Shown in pieces: positions 8,983 through 17,151 of a stretch of DNA of 64,000 bases. Source of the DNA: Haladaptatus halobius. GTDB lineage: Archaea > Halobacteriota > Halobacteria > Halobacteriales > Haladaptataceae. The stretch covers positions 682,001 to 746,000 of the forward strand of contig NZ_CP085337.1 of the NCBI RefSeq assembly GCF_020618475.1. Direction: 5' to 3'. Position 1 is the stretch's first letter; each line of letters starts with the position of its first letter. The translations under genes were made by a program, and so were the position numbers. The notes beneath the pieces were generated by a model. It did no database searches and was not told the DNA's origin. It worked only from the letters and a program-made list of their open reading frames with translations.

Positions 8983-10647
8983 ATGCACGCAGACCTCGTG
9001 CTTAGAAACGGGACGATCGTTACGCTCGCGGATGATGACCCTGAGGCAGAAGCACTCGCCATTGTAAACGACCGCATTGCCTCCGTAGGGGCGAGCGAAG
9101 AGGTCGAGACGGCAATTGGATCCAACACACAAGTGATAGATCTCGACGGACGCGCGGCGTTGCCCGGCTTCATCGACACTCATCTCCACATTCCGATGGG
9201 CGGACGGCGAATGGCGCACGTGAATGCCCGCTCACCCCCGAACGAATCAATCGCCGACGTACTCGATCGACTCGCCGCCCACGCCGAAGAGACGCCTACC
9301 GGCGAGTGGATATTTGTAAGCGGCTACAATCTCGGCCTCGTGTGGGAGGCCGAGGGTCGCCATGTTAATCGATGGGATCTCGACGAGGCTGCACCCAGCA
9401 ATCCGGTACAAGTAAACAGCGTCGGCGGCCACACTGGTAGCATCTACAACTCCGTTGCCCTCGAACGTGCGGGTATCGACCGAGACACGCCCGATCCCGA
9501 ACCGCCCGCAGTTATCGAACGCGACGAGGATGGCCGACCGTCGGGTCTCGTGAGCGAGCAGGCAGAATTCTCGCTACATGAGACGATTCCTGATGAGAGC
9601 CGCGAAGATCGAAAAGAGCACGTGAAGCGCGCAATACGCCAACTTCTCAAATGGGGCGTGACGACCGCTCACGACGCGAAAACCACCCCGGAGGATCTCA
9701 AGATCTATCAAGAACTCCATCGCGAGAGCGACCTCCACGTCCGAATCGGGATGATGGTTCAGGGAGACGCTGGATCAGATCTCGGGGCCGACGGCACTGA
9801 CGTACTGTCTCGTCTCACAGAGACCGGCATCGAAACCGGCTTCGGAAGCGACCAGTTGTTTATTGTAGGCGTCAAGTACTTCATGGATGGCGCATTTACG
9901 GGGCGCACCGCCGCAATGGACGAGCCGTATGTGGGCGAGGAGGTTCCCGAGGATTCGCCTCAGTACGAGGGGTTACTCCACATTAGCCCCGAGTATTTCG
10001 CTGATCGCGTCAAGACGGCATACGAGGCAGGACTTCGTATCTGCGTTCACGGGCAAGGTGATCGAGGCATGGATCACATACTCGACGCCTACCAAGACGT
10101 GCTCGATTCCGACGAGAATCACCGCTTCCGCATTGAGCATGGTGGCCTCACGAAACCGGAGCAGCTCGATCGCATCGCGGAACTTGGAGTCTGTGTCTCG
10201 TCGTCCATAAGTTTCCTCGGCAGTGACGTCTCACGGAATTGGGTTTACTGGGGCAAGAAGCGGATGCCCTGGACGTACGCAATCAGGGAACTTCAGGAGC
10301 GGGGCGTACCGACCGCGGCCAACGGCGACTGGCCGGTAGCGACTGGCGACCCGCGAGTCGGTCTCCGAACCGCTGTTACCCGCCAAACGGTGACGGGCGA
10401 GACGGTCGGGTCGAATCAGCGCGTTTCCATAGAGGATGCACTTAGGCTCTACGGCCCGGACGCCGCCTATCTTGGATTCAACGAGGATGAAAAGGGGACG
10501 CTCGAATCCGGGAAACTGGCCGATGTGACTGTTCTCTCCGAGGATCCCCGATCCGTCACGCCCGAGATCCTCGGCGATCTCAACGTTGAATACACCATCG
10601 TCGGCGGTGAGGTGAAGTATGATCACGAGCGGGGAGTGCTCGATTGA
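8983..10647 (+). CDS. YtcJ-like amidohydrolase (amidohydrolase family 3)
   Basis: The 554-residue protein begins MHADLVLRNGTIVTL, the small beta-sandwich lead of the family, then ALPGFIDTHLHIPMGG with the HxH metal motif at about 66-68. Further signs are the GGHTGSIYNSVAL segment, VKYFMDGAFTGRTAAM, CVHGQGDRGMDHILD, FRIEHGG, and a closing LADVTVLSEDP sandwich strand. All are typical of YtcJ proteins, presumed metal-dependent hydrolases of exocyclic amides or N-substituted compounds. It starts about 180 bases after the insertion sequence and probably has its own promoter. Its stop codon directly abuts the stop of the convergent M20 gene. Confidence 0.9.
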   Translation: MHADLVLRNGTIVTLADDDPEAEALAIVNDRIASVGASEEVETAIGSNTQVIDLDGRAALPGFIDTHLHIPMGGRRMAHVNARSPPNESIADVLDRLAAHAEETPTGEWIFVSGYNLGLVWEAEGRHVNRWDLDEAAPSNPVQVNSVGGHTGSIYNSVALERAGIDRDTPDPEPPAVIERDEDGRPSGLVSEQAEFSLHETIPDESREDRKEHVKRAIRQLLKWGVTTAHDAKTTPEDLKIYQELHRESDLHVRIGMMVQGDAGSDLGADGTDVLSRLTETGIETGFGSDQLFIVGVKYFMDGAFTGRTAAMDEPYVGEEVPEDSPQYEGLLHISPEYFADRVKTAYEAGLRICVHGQGDRGMDHILDAYQDVLDSDENHRFRIEHGGLTKPEQLDRIAELGVCVSSSISFLGSDVSRNWVYWGKKRMPWTYAIRELQERGVPTAANGDWPVATGDPRVGLRTAVTRQTVTGETVGSNQRVSIEDALRLYGPDAAYLGFNEDEKGTLESGKLADVTVLSEDPRSVTPEILGDLNVEYTIVGGEVKYDHERGVLD

Positions 10648-11910
10648 TTACTCAGTCACACCCATGATGTCGGCCGTTGACGCAGCCATCACCTTCGCTG
10701 CGGTGAGGACCTCATCGACGGGAACGAACTCGTCGACTACGTGCGCTTGCTTCAGCAAGCCAGGACCGTAGACGATGCACTCCTCGATACCTGCGTCATT
10801 GACGACGAACCGCTGGTCGTCGGAGCCCGGAGAGACGACCGGTTCGGTGTCGTCGTAGAAGTCGAGAATGTTCTCCATGTACGTCTCGCTCACTACGCCG
10901 TTCTCGGAAACGATCGTGGGCTCGGCGAACATGATTTCGTCGTACTCGAACTTCTGGCCAGTTGCAACTTCGGAATCGGCCAATAACTCGCGGATCTCTT
11001 CGCGGGCGGCTTCGACGGTTTCGTCCGGAACGAGCACCCGGTAGAACGTCGCTCGACAACGATCCGGGATGACGTTCTCCGAGTAGCCGGCGTCGATCAT
11101 TGTCGCCGAAATATCCGCTCGTCGAGATTCCGAGGGTGTAACTGGGAGGTCGGTCGTGCGTGCGTGGAGTTCGTCCTCGTACTCGTCGACGCGAGCAAGG
11201 AAGTCGTTCATCGCCATGACGGCATTCGACCCATCATGTGCCATACAGCCGTGGGCCTTCGAACCGTGGGCGGTGACGTGAAACTTCATGACACCTCGGT
11301 GGCCGAGACAGACGCGCGAGGAGCCGAAACACTCCGTGTAGACGCAGTAGTCGGTGTTCGCCTGAGAAATATACCCCTCGTCGACGAGATAGCCGAGACC
11401 GGTGAATCCGCCGGTTTCTTCGTCGACGGTCATGCTCTGGGTGATCGATCCACGGAGGTCGACGCCCGTCTCTTCGAGCGCGTCGATGGCGAAGAGGCTG
11501 GCCACGATACCCGACTTCATGTCGCTGGTTCCTCGACCGTAGACGCGCCCGTCTTTGACGATAGGATCATAGGGGTCGTAGCTCCAGTCCTCGCCCGCGG
11601 GTACGACGTCGAAGTGGCCCGTGAAGTGAACGTCCGGCCCTGCTAGGTCTCCGGTCTTCCGTCCGAGGACGTTCACTCGTTCATGTGCGGTCCTGTTTGG
11701 ATAGTGCTCTGCGACGAGTTCCTCAGGTACCTCGACTGTCTCAACGTCGTAACCTCGTTCGACCATCGCGTCCGCGAGAAATTCCGCACCCTCGCGGTAT
11801 TTGTACCCCATCGGGTTCTCCGTCTCGATGGAGACGAACTCGCGCAAGAAATCGACGATTTCCGACCGACGTTCGTCGACTGCGGCGTGAATCTCGGCCT
11901 TGGATGACAT
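10648..11910 (-). CDS. M20-family metallopeptidase (ArgE/DapE type)
   Basis: The 420-residue protein has VHFTGHFDVVPAG (first zinc ligand), VYGRGTSDMKSG (bridging Asp), TVDEETGG (catalytic Glu and ligand), and a final HVVDEFVPVDE histidine. Between them is the dimerisation domain with VKFHVTAHGSKAHG-like strands. Such enzymes deacylate N-acyl amino acids or cleave dipeptides in the cytoplasm. The gene follows an SDR dehydrogenase with a 2-base gap, so the two are co-transcribed. Loss or retention of the acyl group cannot be judged from sequence. Confidence 0.9.
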   Translation of the reverse strand: MSSKAEIHAAVDERRSEIVDFLREFVSIETENPMGYKYREGAEFLADAMVERGYDVETVEVPEELVAEHYPNRTAHERVNVLGRKTGDLAGPDVHFTGHFDVVPAGEDWSYDPYDPIVKDGRVYGRGTSDMKSGIVASLFAIDALEETGVDLRGSITQSMTVDEETGGFTGLGYLVDEGYISQANTDYCVYTECFGSSRVCLGHRGVMKFHVTAHGSKAHGCMAHDGSNAVMAMNDFLARVDEYEDELHARTTDLPVTPSESRRADISATMIDAGYSENVIPDRCRATFYRVLVPDETVEAAREEIRELLADSEVATGQKFEYDEIMFAEPTIVSENGVVSETYMENILDFYDDTEPVVSPGSDDQRFVVNDAGIEECIVYGPGLLKQAHVVDEFVPVDEVLTAAKVMAASTADIMGVTE

Positions 11911-11912
11911 CG

Positions 11913-12668
11913 TCAGATATCCCGCCCACCGTCAACCTCGAGTGCGGTGCCTGTCACCATTGCGGCTTCATCGCTGGCGAGGAATGCCGCCGCGTGGGCC
12001 ACATCCTGGGGTTCCGCCAAACGACCGAGCGGAATCGTCTCGCGCATCAACTCTACGCTCAAGTCGCCCGCAGCGAATTCAGGTAGCATATCCGTATCAG
12101 TTGCTACGGGACAGATAGCGTTGACGCGGATGCCATCTTCGGCCAGTTCGTGTGCCAGCTGCTTCGTCAGGGTTATCATCCCACCCTTAGAGGCACAGTA
12201 GGCCGAAAGGCCAGTTCGTGGACGAATACCCGCCGTTGAAGCGGTGTTAAGGATGACGCCGCCGCCCTGCTCTCGCATGTGTGGAACCGCGTACTTTGCG
12301 CCGAGAAATGCGCTCTTCAGGTTCACGTTCTGGATGCGATCCCACGCCTCCTCGGTCACATCTTCGACAGGGGTTGACTGCTGAGGGATGCCTGCGTTGT
12401 TGTGGAGGACGTCGATTCGTCCGAACTCTTCGACCGTTCGCTCGACGAAGGCCGCGACATCGTCAGTATCGGATACGTCCGCGGTTACGGGAATCGCTGA
12501 TCCGTCGTCCGCGACGTCTTCAATCATCGAGGTTGTCTCCGTCACCGCATCACCGTCAAGGTCGACGACCGCCACGTCGGCACCGCGTTCCGCAAACAGA
12601 CGGGCGGTCGCCCGTCCCATTCCAGATCCGGCGCCTGTGATGACTGCTACCGAGTCATTGAGAGGCAT
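11913..12668 (-). CDS. Short-chain dehydrogenase/reductase (SDR)
   Basis: The 251-residue classical SDR has TGAGSGMGRATARLF (dinucleotide-binding TGxxxGxG, about 11-18), NNAGIPQ (about 90), a catalytic Ser in NTASTAG, and YCASKGG with the Tyr/Lys pair near 157-161. The acidic VVDLDGD after the second strand points to NAD+ rather than NADP+. It oxidises or reduces a secondary alcohol/ketone. It is the first gene of a two-gene operon with the M20 hydrolase, so it may act on the product of that hydrolysis (inference). Confidence 0.92.
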   Translation of the reverse strand: MPLNDSVAVITGAGSGMGRATARLFAERGADVAVVDLDGDAVTETTSMIEDVADDGSAIPVTADVSDTDDVAAFVERTVEEFGRIDVLHNNAGIPQQSTPVEDVTEEAWDRIQNVNLKSAFLGAKYAVPHMREQGGGVILNTASTAGIRPRTGLSAYCASKGGMITLTKQLAHELAEDGIRVNAICPVATDTDMLPEFAAGDLSVELMRETIPLGRLAEPQDVAHAAAFLASDEAAMVTGTALEVDGGRDI

Positions 12669-12807
12669 GGTTTCTCATTACCGCATCCCAGTATCAAATT
12701 ACCGGACGTCATCAAAACAGAAGGTAGAAAATTTGGAATGCAAATTGGTTTGGCTGAATTGCGGTGAACATATTTCAGTTGATTGCTCAGGCGCGATTCG
12801 CTAACTC

Positions 12808-12857
12808 GACATCTTCCTCGCGCTAAGGTGCGAGGATTCCCAACCGCAGTTGGGATA
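12808..12857 (-). repeat. IS200/IS605-type terminal hairpin remnant
   Basis: GACATCTTCC is followed by the hairpin CTCGCGCTAAGGTGCGAGG and a second stem CCCAACCGCAGTTGGG. On the minus strand this is the double hairpin plus GATGTC of an IS1341-type right end. It lies 40 bases beyond the C45 hydrolase stop codon, a common place for such ends, and no transposase is attached. Confidence 0.55.
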
Positions 12858-12897
12858 CGATTGCCTGAATCGACGATGGACTGTGAACGGATGACCT

Positions 12898-14007
12898 CTA
12901 GTTCTCTGAGACGACGTAGTCGTGATACGTCGTCTGACACGGCGGCCCTGCGGTTGCGGATACGCGTTTTGCAGTCAAGTTGACGATGGCGCTGACGCGG
13001 GTTGAACTTTGTTCTTGTTCGGGCTCGGCTGAGTTTCGATGGCGACAGATGCTCGTTGGCTGGTCGACATGGTCGCGTAGCGCGTCCTTGACGTCCGCTA
13101 CTGAGAGGGTGTCGCGCCGGTCAGTTAGGAGATGTCGAAGGCGCGGTTCACGACAGAGGGTATCTGGTAGAATACGCTCGAGTTGACTCTCTCCCCTGCG
13201 GCCTTCGATATGATTGGCGTGCGTGAGGACGCCATCGGACGGATAGAGGTAGTTTGCAGACTCGGGTAAGATCTCAAGATCGATGAGTTCCCCGTCCTCG
13301 CTGCCTAGGAGTACGTTCGCAGAACAGACACGGTCAGTCTCAAGGAGCGCCCCGATCGCCTCACTCAACCGCGTAGCATCCAGTACCTCGCGGAACCGCA
13401 CGTGATACGGAATCCGGAATGTTTGTTCGCCGTCGGCGGTGCTGACCAGTCCATTTAGTGTCATTCCAATTCCGTGTTCGTTGACCCCGATTTTTCCGCC
13501 GACGATTCCGGCCTCAGTGAGGGCGACGTGGTTAGGGGCGTCCGACTGCTCGACGCTCATCATAAACACGTCGATATCGGGCATCCAATCCCAGTTCTGT
13601 CCGATGTACGGCCGCCCAGCGTCCGTGACTGTCGCTCGAAGACCGAAGCTCGTACAGCCGTCGGTTCGTCGTGGCGGCGTCTTTTCTGCTGCATCGGCGT
13701 AGGCACCGTATGTGATTTCGTAGCGGGCGTTGAGGAGTGCCACGTCCACCAGCGGCACGCCACTCCCGTCCGCGATTCCCTGCATCTCTGCGGCGTACGC
13801 CGGTGCAGTTTCGTCGATCAGCGGGATGAACTCGCGAGCGAGTTCCCGTGCTCGCTCGGCAGGGATACCGTAATGGGCAAACTTGGCAAAATAGCGGTCG
13901 ACGTTAGCCTTGACCTCGGCCGCGAACCGCTCGCCGTGGGTGATCCCTCGATCGTGCGGACCCCCAGATAGCGTGACGAAGTCCAACCTGGAGTTGCACC
14001 CTGTCAT
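12898..14007 (-). CDS. C45-family peptidase / acyltransferase-like Ntn hydrolase
   Basis: The ATG at 14007 gives 369 residues and overlaps the upstream M20 stop as ATGA, a translational-coupling arrangement; the frame is open further upstream but that part overlaps M20 coding sequence. RTDGCTSFG holds Cys118, the nucleophile exposed by autoproteolysis in acyl-CoA:6-aminopenicillanate acyltransferase and related C45 enzymes. It is followed by GQNWDWMPD and GKIGVNEHGIGMTLNGL, both family hallmarks. Known relatives cleave or transfer acyl groups on amides. Together with the coupled M20 deacylase and symporter it suggests uptake and stepwise deacylation of an N-acyl compound. The final 35 residues are poorly conserved-looking. 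Confidence 0.85.
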   Translation of the reverse strand: MTGCNSRLDFVTLSGGPHDRGITHGERFAAEVKANVDRYFAKFAHYGIPAERARELAREFIPLIDETAPAYAAEMQGIADGSGVPLVDVALLNARYEITYGAYADAAEKTPPRRTDGCTSFGLRATVTDAGRPYIGQNWDWMPDIDVFMMSVEQSDAPNHVALTEAGIVGGKIGVNEHGIGMTLNGLVSTADGEQTFRIPYHVRFREVLDATRLSEAIGALLETDRVCSANVLLGSEDGELIDLEILPESANYLYPSDGVLTHANHIEGRRGESQLERILPDTLCREPRLRHLLTDRRDTLSVADVKDALRDHVDQPTSICRHRNSAEPEQEQSSTRVSAIVNLTAKRVSATAGPPCQTTYHDYVVSEN

Positions 14008-15185
14008 CGGTCTGATGACTGGTCGAGGAGTTCCCTGAGCGCGGCTTTCAGGGTGCGGAGACCGGTGGTAGCATCGGCTAGATTCACGTGTTCGTCGTAC
14101 GTGTGGGCTTGGCTGAGATCGCCCGGTCCCCACGTAATCGCCTCGATGTCTGCGTCGTTGACGAAGTTCCGCACGTCAGTCGAGGCCTTTACACCCCACG
14201 GCTCCATCGAGACGTCGGCGTGTTCAGCGGACTTCTCGCGGAAGACCTTCCCGAGGGGACTGTCGATGTCGATCGCCGCCGACTCGTAGGTGCGCGTCCG
14301 CCGCCATGACGTCTCGATACCGTGGTTTGCTTCGACTTCCGCGAGTAATTCATCGATCTCGTCATCGAGTTGTTTGGCCGACTCAGAGGGGAGAAACCGC
14401 CGATCGACGGTGATGACGGCGTCTTCTGGCACTACGTTCTCCTTGGTACCGGCTTCGATCCGGGTGACGGTGGCGTAGGCCTGTCCCACAAGGTCATCCT
14501 CGCGGTCGCCAATTCGGTCGTTGTAGTCCTCGAGTGCGTCGAGAACTGGCCGGGCGTTCGTGATCGCGTTGTCGCCCTGATCAGGGCGACTCGCGTGCGA
14601 TGGCTCCCCGGTGACCGTGATTTCGTACCAAGCCAACCCCTTTTCGCTGGTCGCAGTACGCATCCCCGTCGGTTCGAGAACCACACCGTAATCGCCGTCA
14701 TAACCCTGTTTTAGGAGCGTTTTTGTGCCCGGTTCCGCCGTCTCCTCGCCAATCGCCGCCTGGAAAACGAGCGAGCCTGCAAGGTCGTCGGATTCGACGG
14801 ACTCCTTGAGGTCAACAAGCGCCTTCATCCCGACGCCGACTCCGGTTTTCATGTCTGCACTGCCGCGCCCGTAGAGACTTTTATCGTCGATCTCCGCGGC
14901 GTAGGGCGGATGCGACCACTCGTCGCGGTTTCCTGCCGGGACGACATCGATATGACCATTTAAAACCACGGTCGGGTCACCGTCCCCAACGCGAGCGGCA
15001 ACCTGCGGGCGATTCCCGTATGGTTCGCGGACGAGTGTTGCGTTGATATCGCGTTCAGTCAGCCACTCGTAGATGAACTCGGCGACCCGTCGTTCGTTAC
15101 CGGGTGGATTCTCGGTTTCGCGCGATACAAGTTCGCTGATTACCGTCGTCAGGTCCTCGTTGATCTGCGTTTGTTCTTGCGTCAT
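14004..15185 (-). CDS. M20-family deacylase (ArgE/DapE type)
   Basis: The 393-residue protein has VVLNGHIDVVPAG, LYGRGSADMKTG, IGEETAEPGT and a C-terminal QAHTYDEHVNLAD histidine, the complete set of binuclear zinc ligands and catalytic Glu of the family. SHASRPDQGDNAI is the dimerisation-domain histidine that completes the active site of the partner subunit. It is the second enzyme of an operon (symporter upstream with a 30-base gap, C45 hydrolase downstream with 4-base overlap). Likely an N-acyl amino acid or N-formyl/carbamoyl deacylase; the substrate is unknown. Confidence 0.9.
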   Translation of the reverse strand: MTQEQTQINEDLTTVISELVSRETENPPGNERRVAEFIYEWLTERDINATLVREPYGNRPQVAARVGDGDPTVVLNGHIDVVPAGNRDEWSHPPYAAEIDDKSLYGRGSADMKTGVGVGMKALVDLKESVESDDLAGSLVFQAAIGEETAEPGTKTLLKQGYDGDYGVVLEPTGMRTATSEKGLAWYEITVTGEPSHASRPDQGDNAITNARPVLDALEDYNDRIGDREDDLVGQAYATVTRIEAGTKENVVPEDAVITVDRRFLPSESAKQLDDEIDELLAEVEANHGIETSWRRTRTYESAAIDIDSPLGKVFREKSAEHADVSMEPWGVKASTDVRNFVNDADIEAITWGPGDLSQAHTYDEHVNLADATTGLRTLKAALRELLDQSSDR

Positions 15186-15215
15186 GGCTGTGAGTTGTGA
15201 AAATCGGTCAGAAGG

Positions 15216-16652
15216 TCAGTCGCTCTGAGTGGTCGCCGCAGTAGGTGTGGTTTTGTTTCTCCATACAAAGTTACCGAGGACGAGCGCAATCAGTGCCGTA
15301 CCCACGCCGACGAACGTGGGCGGGACACCGAAATAGCCACCCCCGAGCTCCCAACCAACTCCGAGAACGGTTCCCGTTATGATTGAAGCGATGATCGCAT
15401 TGCCCGCCGCATTCCGCCAGTATAACGCGATGTAGATGGGGATGAGGAACGCACTGGTCAAGAGGATTGCGCGGAATTCGTATAGCGATATGATCGTCCC
15501 CGGAGGGTTGACCGCGATCGCAGTCGCGGTAAGCCCCCAGAAGATCGTCGAGTACCGCGACACATTCAGTAGCTTCTGGTCGGACGCCTCTGGTCGAAAG
15601 TACTGGTACAGGTCACGCGCCGTCGTGATACCGGTGGAGTGGAGGCGGGTGTCAGTTGTCGATAGGATCGCGCTCATCACGGCGAGGATGATGATGATTC
15701 CGATGGACGTCGGGACGTACTCGGTGATCAGCACCGGGAACGCCCGGTCGACGTTATCGACGGAAAGACCGGCGTTGTTGAGCGCCACGGTCGTCGCTCC
15801 GCCCAGCCACACCAGCATGACGTAAAAAACCGAGAGAATGACGCCGGCTGCCGCGAGGTGGAACTTCGCCGTCCGGACATCCTTCGTCGCGTTGATACGG
15901 ACAATCGTAGCCTGCGACGTGAATATCGTTCCGAAAAAGGCCACGAGCGAGCCAAGAACGCCAATGAGGGTGTATGCACCCTCGCCGAGCGGAGCTGCGT
16001 TCGCTGAGTTCATGGTCACGAACTGCGTGTTAATTGAAACGATTCCACCGAGGTCGAACATCATGTAGACGAGTGCGAGGCAGACCGTCGCCACCATCAG
16101 CGTCCCTTGGATTAGATCGGTCCAGGCGACGCTGATGAGTCCACCCATCACTGTGTAGGCGATGAACACGAATCCGATGACCCAGATCATGTACTTGTAC
16201 GGGACGCCCGTAATTGTTGTCACGAGCAGGCTCGCTCCGACCAGCTGCATGATGAGGTATACCCACGCGTTGGCGAGGAGTGGCACGGCTGCGACCGGAC
16301 GAGCCCACTCCCGTCCAGTGACGTGGGCGATGAGATCGGGGAAAGTGATCTGATCGAGCTCACGAACCTTGTGAACAACGAAGTACAAGCCGCTGACGCC
16401 CAGCATTAGACCGAGGACGATGCCCGTCAGAATGGAATAGCCGCCGCCGTAGACAGCGCCGATGAACCCGATCACACTGACAGCACTGACGAAGTTGGCA
16501 ACGTACGACCATGTGGCGAGCCAAGGGCCGAGTTCCTTACCGTAGACCCAGAAATCGGTAACGTTGCTCGTCTTCTGATATCCCCACGCCCCGATGGCGA
16601 GCACGACCAAGAGGTAAACGACGAACGCACCGAGGTAGAAGTAGTTCACCAT
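15216..16652 (-). CDS. Sodium:solute symporter family (SSS) transporter
   Basis: The 478-residue membrane protein has about 13 hydrophobic segments. The first is followed by GYQKTSNVTDFWVYGKELGPW, the diagnostic TM1-TM2 loop of SSS transporters. FVSAVSVIGFIGAVYGGGY and MSAILSTTDTRLHSTGI carry the small-residue and Ser/Thr sodium-site positions. It imports a small organic anion or amino-acid-like solute with Na+. A 54-residue membrane protein is encoded 1 base upstream and the deacylase operon is downstream, so the substrate is probably what the M20 and C45 enzymes process. Confidence 0.9.
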   Translation of the reverse strand: MVNYFYLGAFVVYLLVVLAIGAWGYQKTSNVTDFWVYGKELGPWLATWSYVANFVSAVSVIGFIGAVYGGGYSILTGIVLGLMLGVSGLYFVVHKVRELDQITFPDLIAHVTGREWARPVAAVPLLANAWVYLIMQLVGASLLVTTITGVPYKYMIWVIGFVFIAYTVMGGLISVAWTDLIQGTLMVATVCLALVYMMFDLGGIVSINTQFVTMNSANAAPLGEGAYTLIGVLGSLVAFFGTIFTSQATIVRINATKDVRTAKFHLAAAGVILSVFYVMLVWLGGATTVALNNAGLSVDNVDRAFPVLITEYVPTSIGIIIILAVMSAILSTTDTRLHSTGITTARDLYQYFRPEASDQKLLNVSRYSTIFWGLTATAIAVNPPGTIISLYEFRAILLTSAFLIPIYIALYWRNAAGNAIIASIITGTVLGVGWELGGGYFGVPPTFVGVGTALIALVLGNFVWRNKTTPTAATTQSD

Positions 16653-16653
16653 A

Positions 16654-16818
16654 CTACCGAATACCTCTCGTATCTGCCGTCTTTTCGAGCCCCGATTCGT
16701 CTACTGGCTTACCCATAAGAACGTGCACTACGACGAAGTGGAGCGCGCCTAGGCTACCTGCGATGAGTGTTAACGCGAACACCAGGAACATGTCAAGTGG
16801 TAATCCGAGTATTGTCAT
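16654..16818 (-). CDS. Small single-span membrane protein paired with the SSS transporter
   Basis: A 54-residue frame starts at the ATG at 16818 (MTILGLPLDMFLVFAL), with one hydrophobic helix (about 9-33) and a polar tail ending TADTRGIR. It ends 1 base before the symporter start, so the two are surely co-transcribed. Small accessory proteins next to SSS transporters are known (for example YhdT-PanF and DUF4212-type pairs), but this one has no recognisable family signature. Role is inferred from position. A second symporter in this window (61505-63067) also has a tiny membrane protein attached. Confidence 0.65.
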   Translation of the reverse strand: MTILGLPLDMFLVFALTLIAGSLGALHFVVVHVLMGKPVDESGLEKTADTRGIR

Positions 16819-16845
16819 GAGTTCACATTCCACATCATAGAGCGT

Positions 16846-16854
16846 ATTATTATA
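16846..16854 (-). promoter_or_regulatory. Probable TATA box for the symporter/deacylase operon
   Basis: On the minus strand TATAATAAT lies about 28-36 bases before the ATG at 16818, fitting an archaeal TATA element of a short-leader or leaderless transcript. The rest of the 16855-17151 gap is AT-rich and has no supported gene. Confidence 0.45.
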
Positions 16855-17151
16855 GATACTGGTTTTATCGGCTAATCATCTGTATCTAAGTATATGTATA
16901 TTGTTCTGTATGATTTCATTTATAGTGGAAATTGTTCGTTTTTTCAACCTCTAGTACGAATGTCTTCCATCACTCATGTTATATAAAAGTGATAGTAAGA
17001 TTTCCTTAGGGATTGACCCCCTCGACGCAGTTCATGGGATCCGTTGGAGCTATAGTTTGCAGCTGACGAAAGTCGGATTTTCAGTGGTTAACAAGCATTT
17101 CCAGGAAAACAGGCATCATTCGAAGTTGAAGGAAAATCGAAATACGACGAT

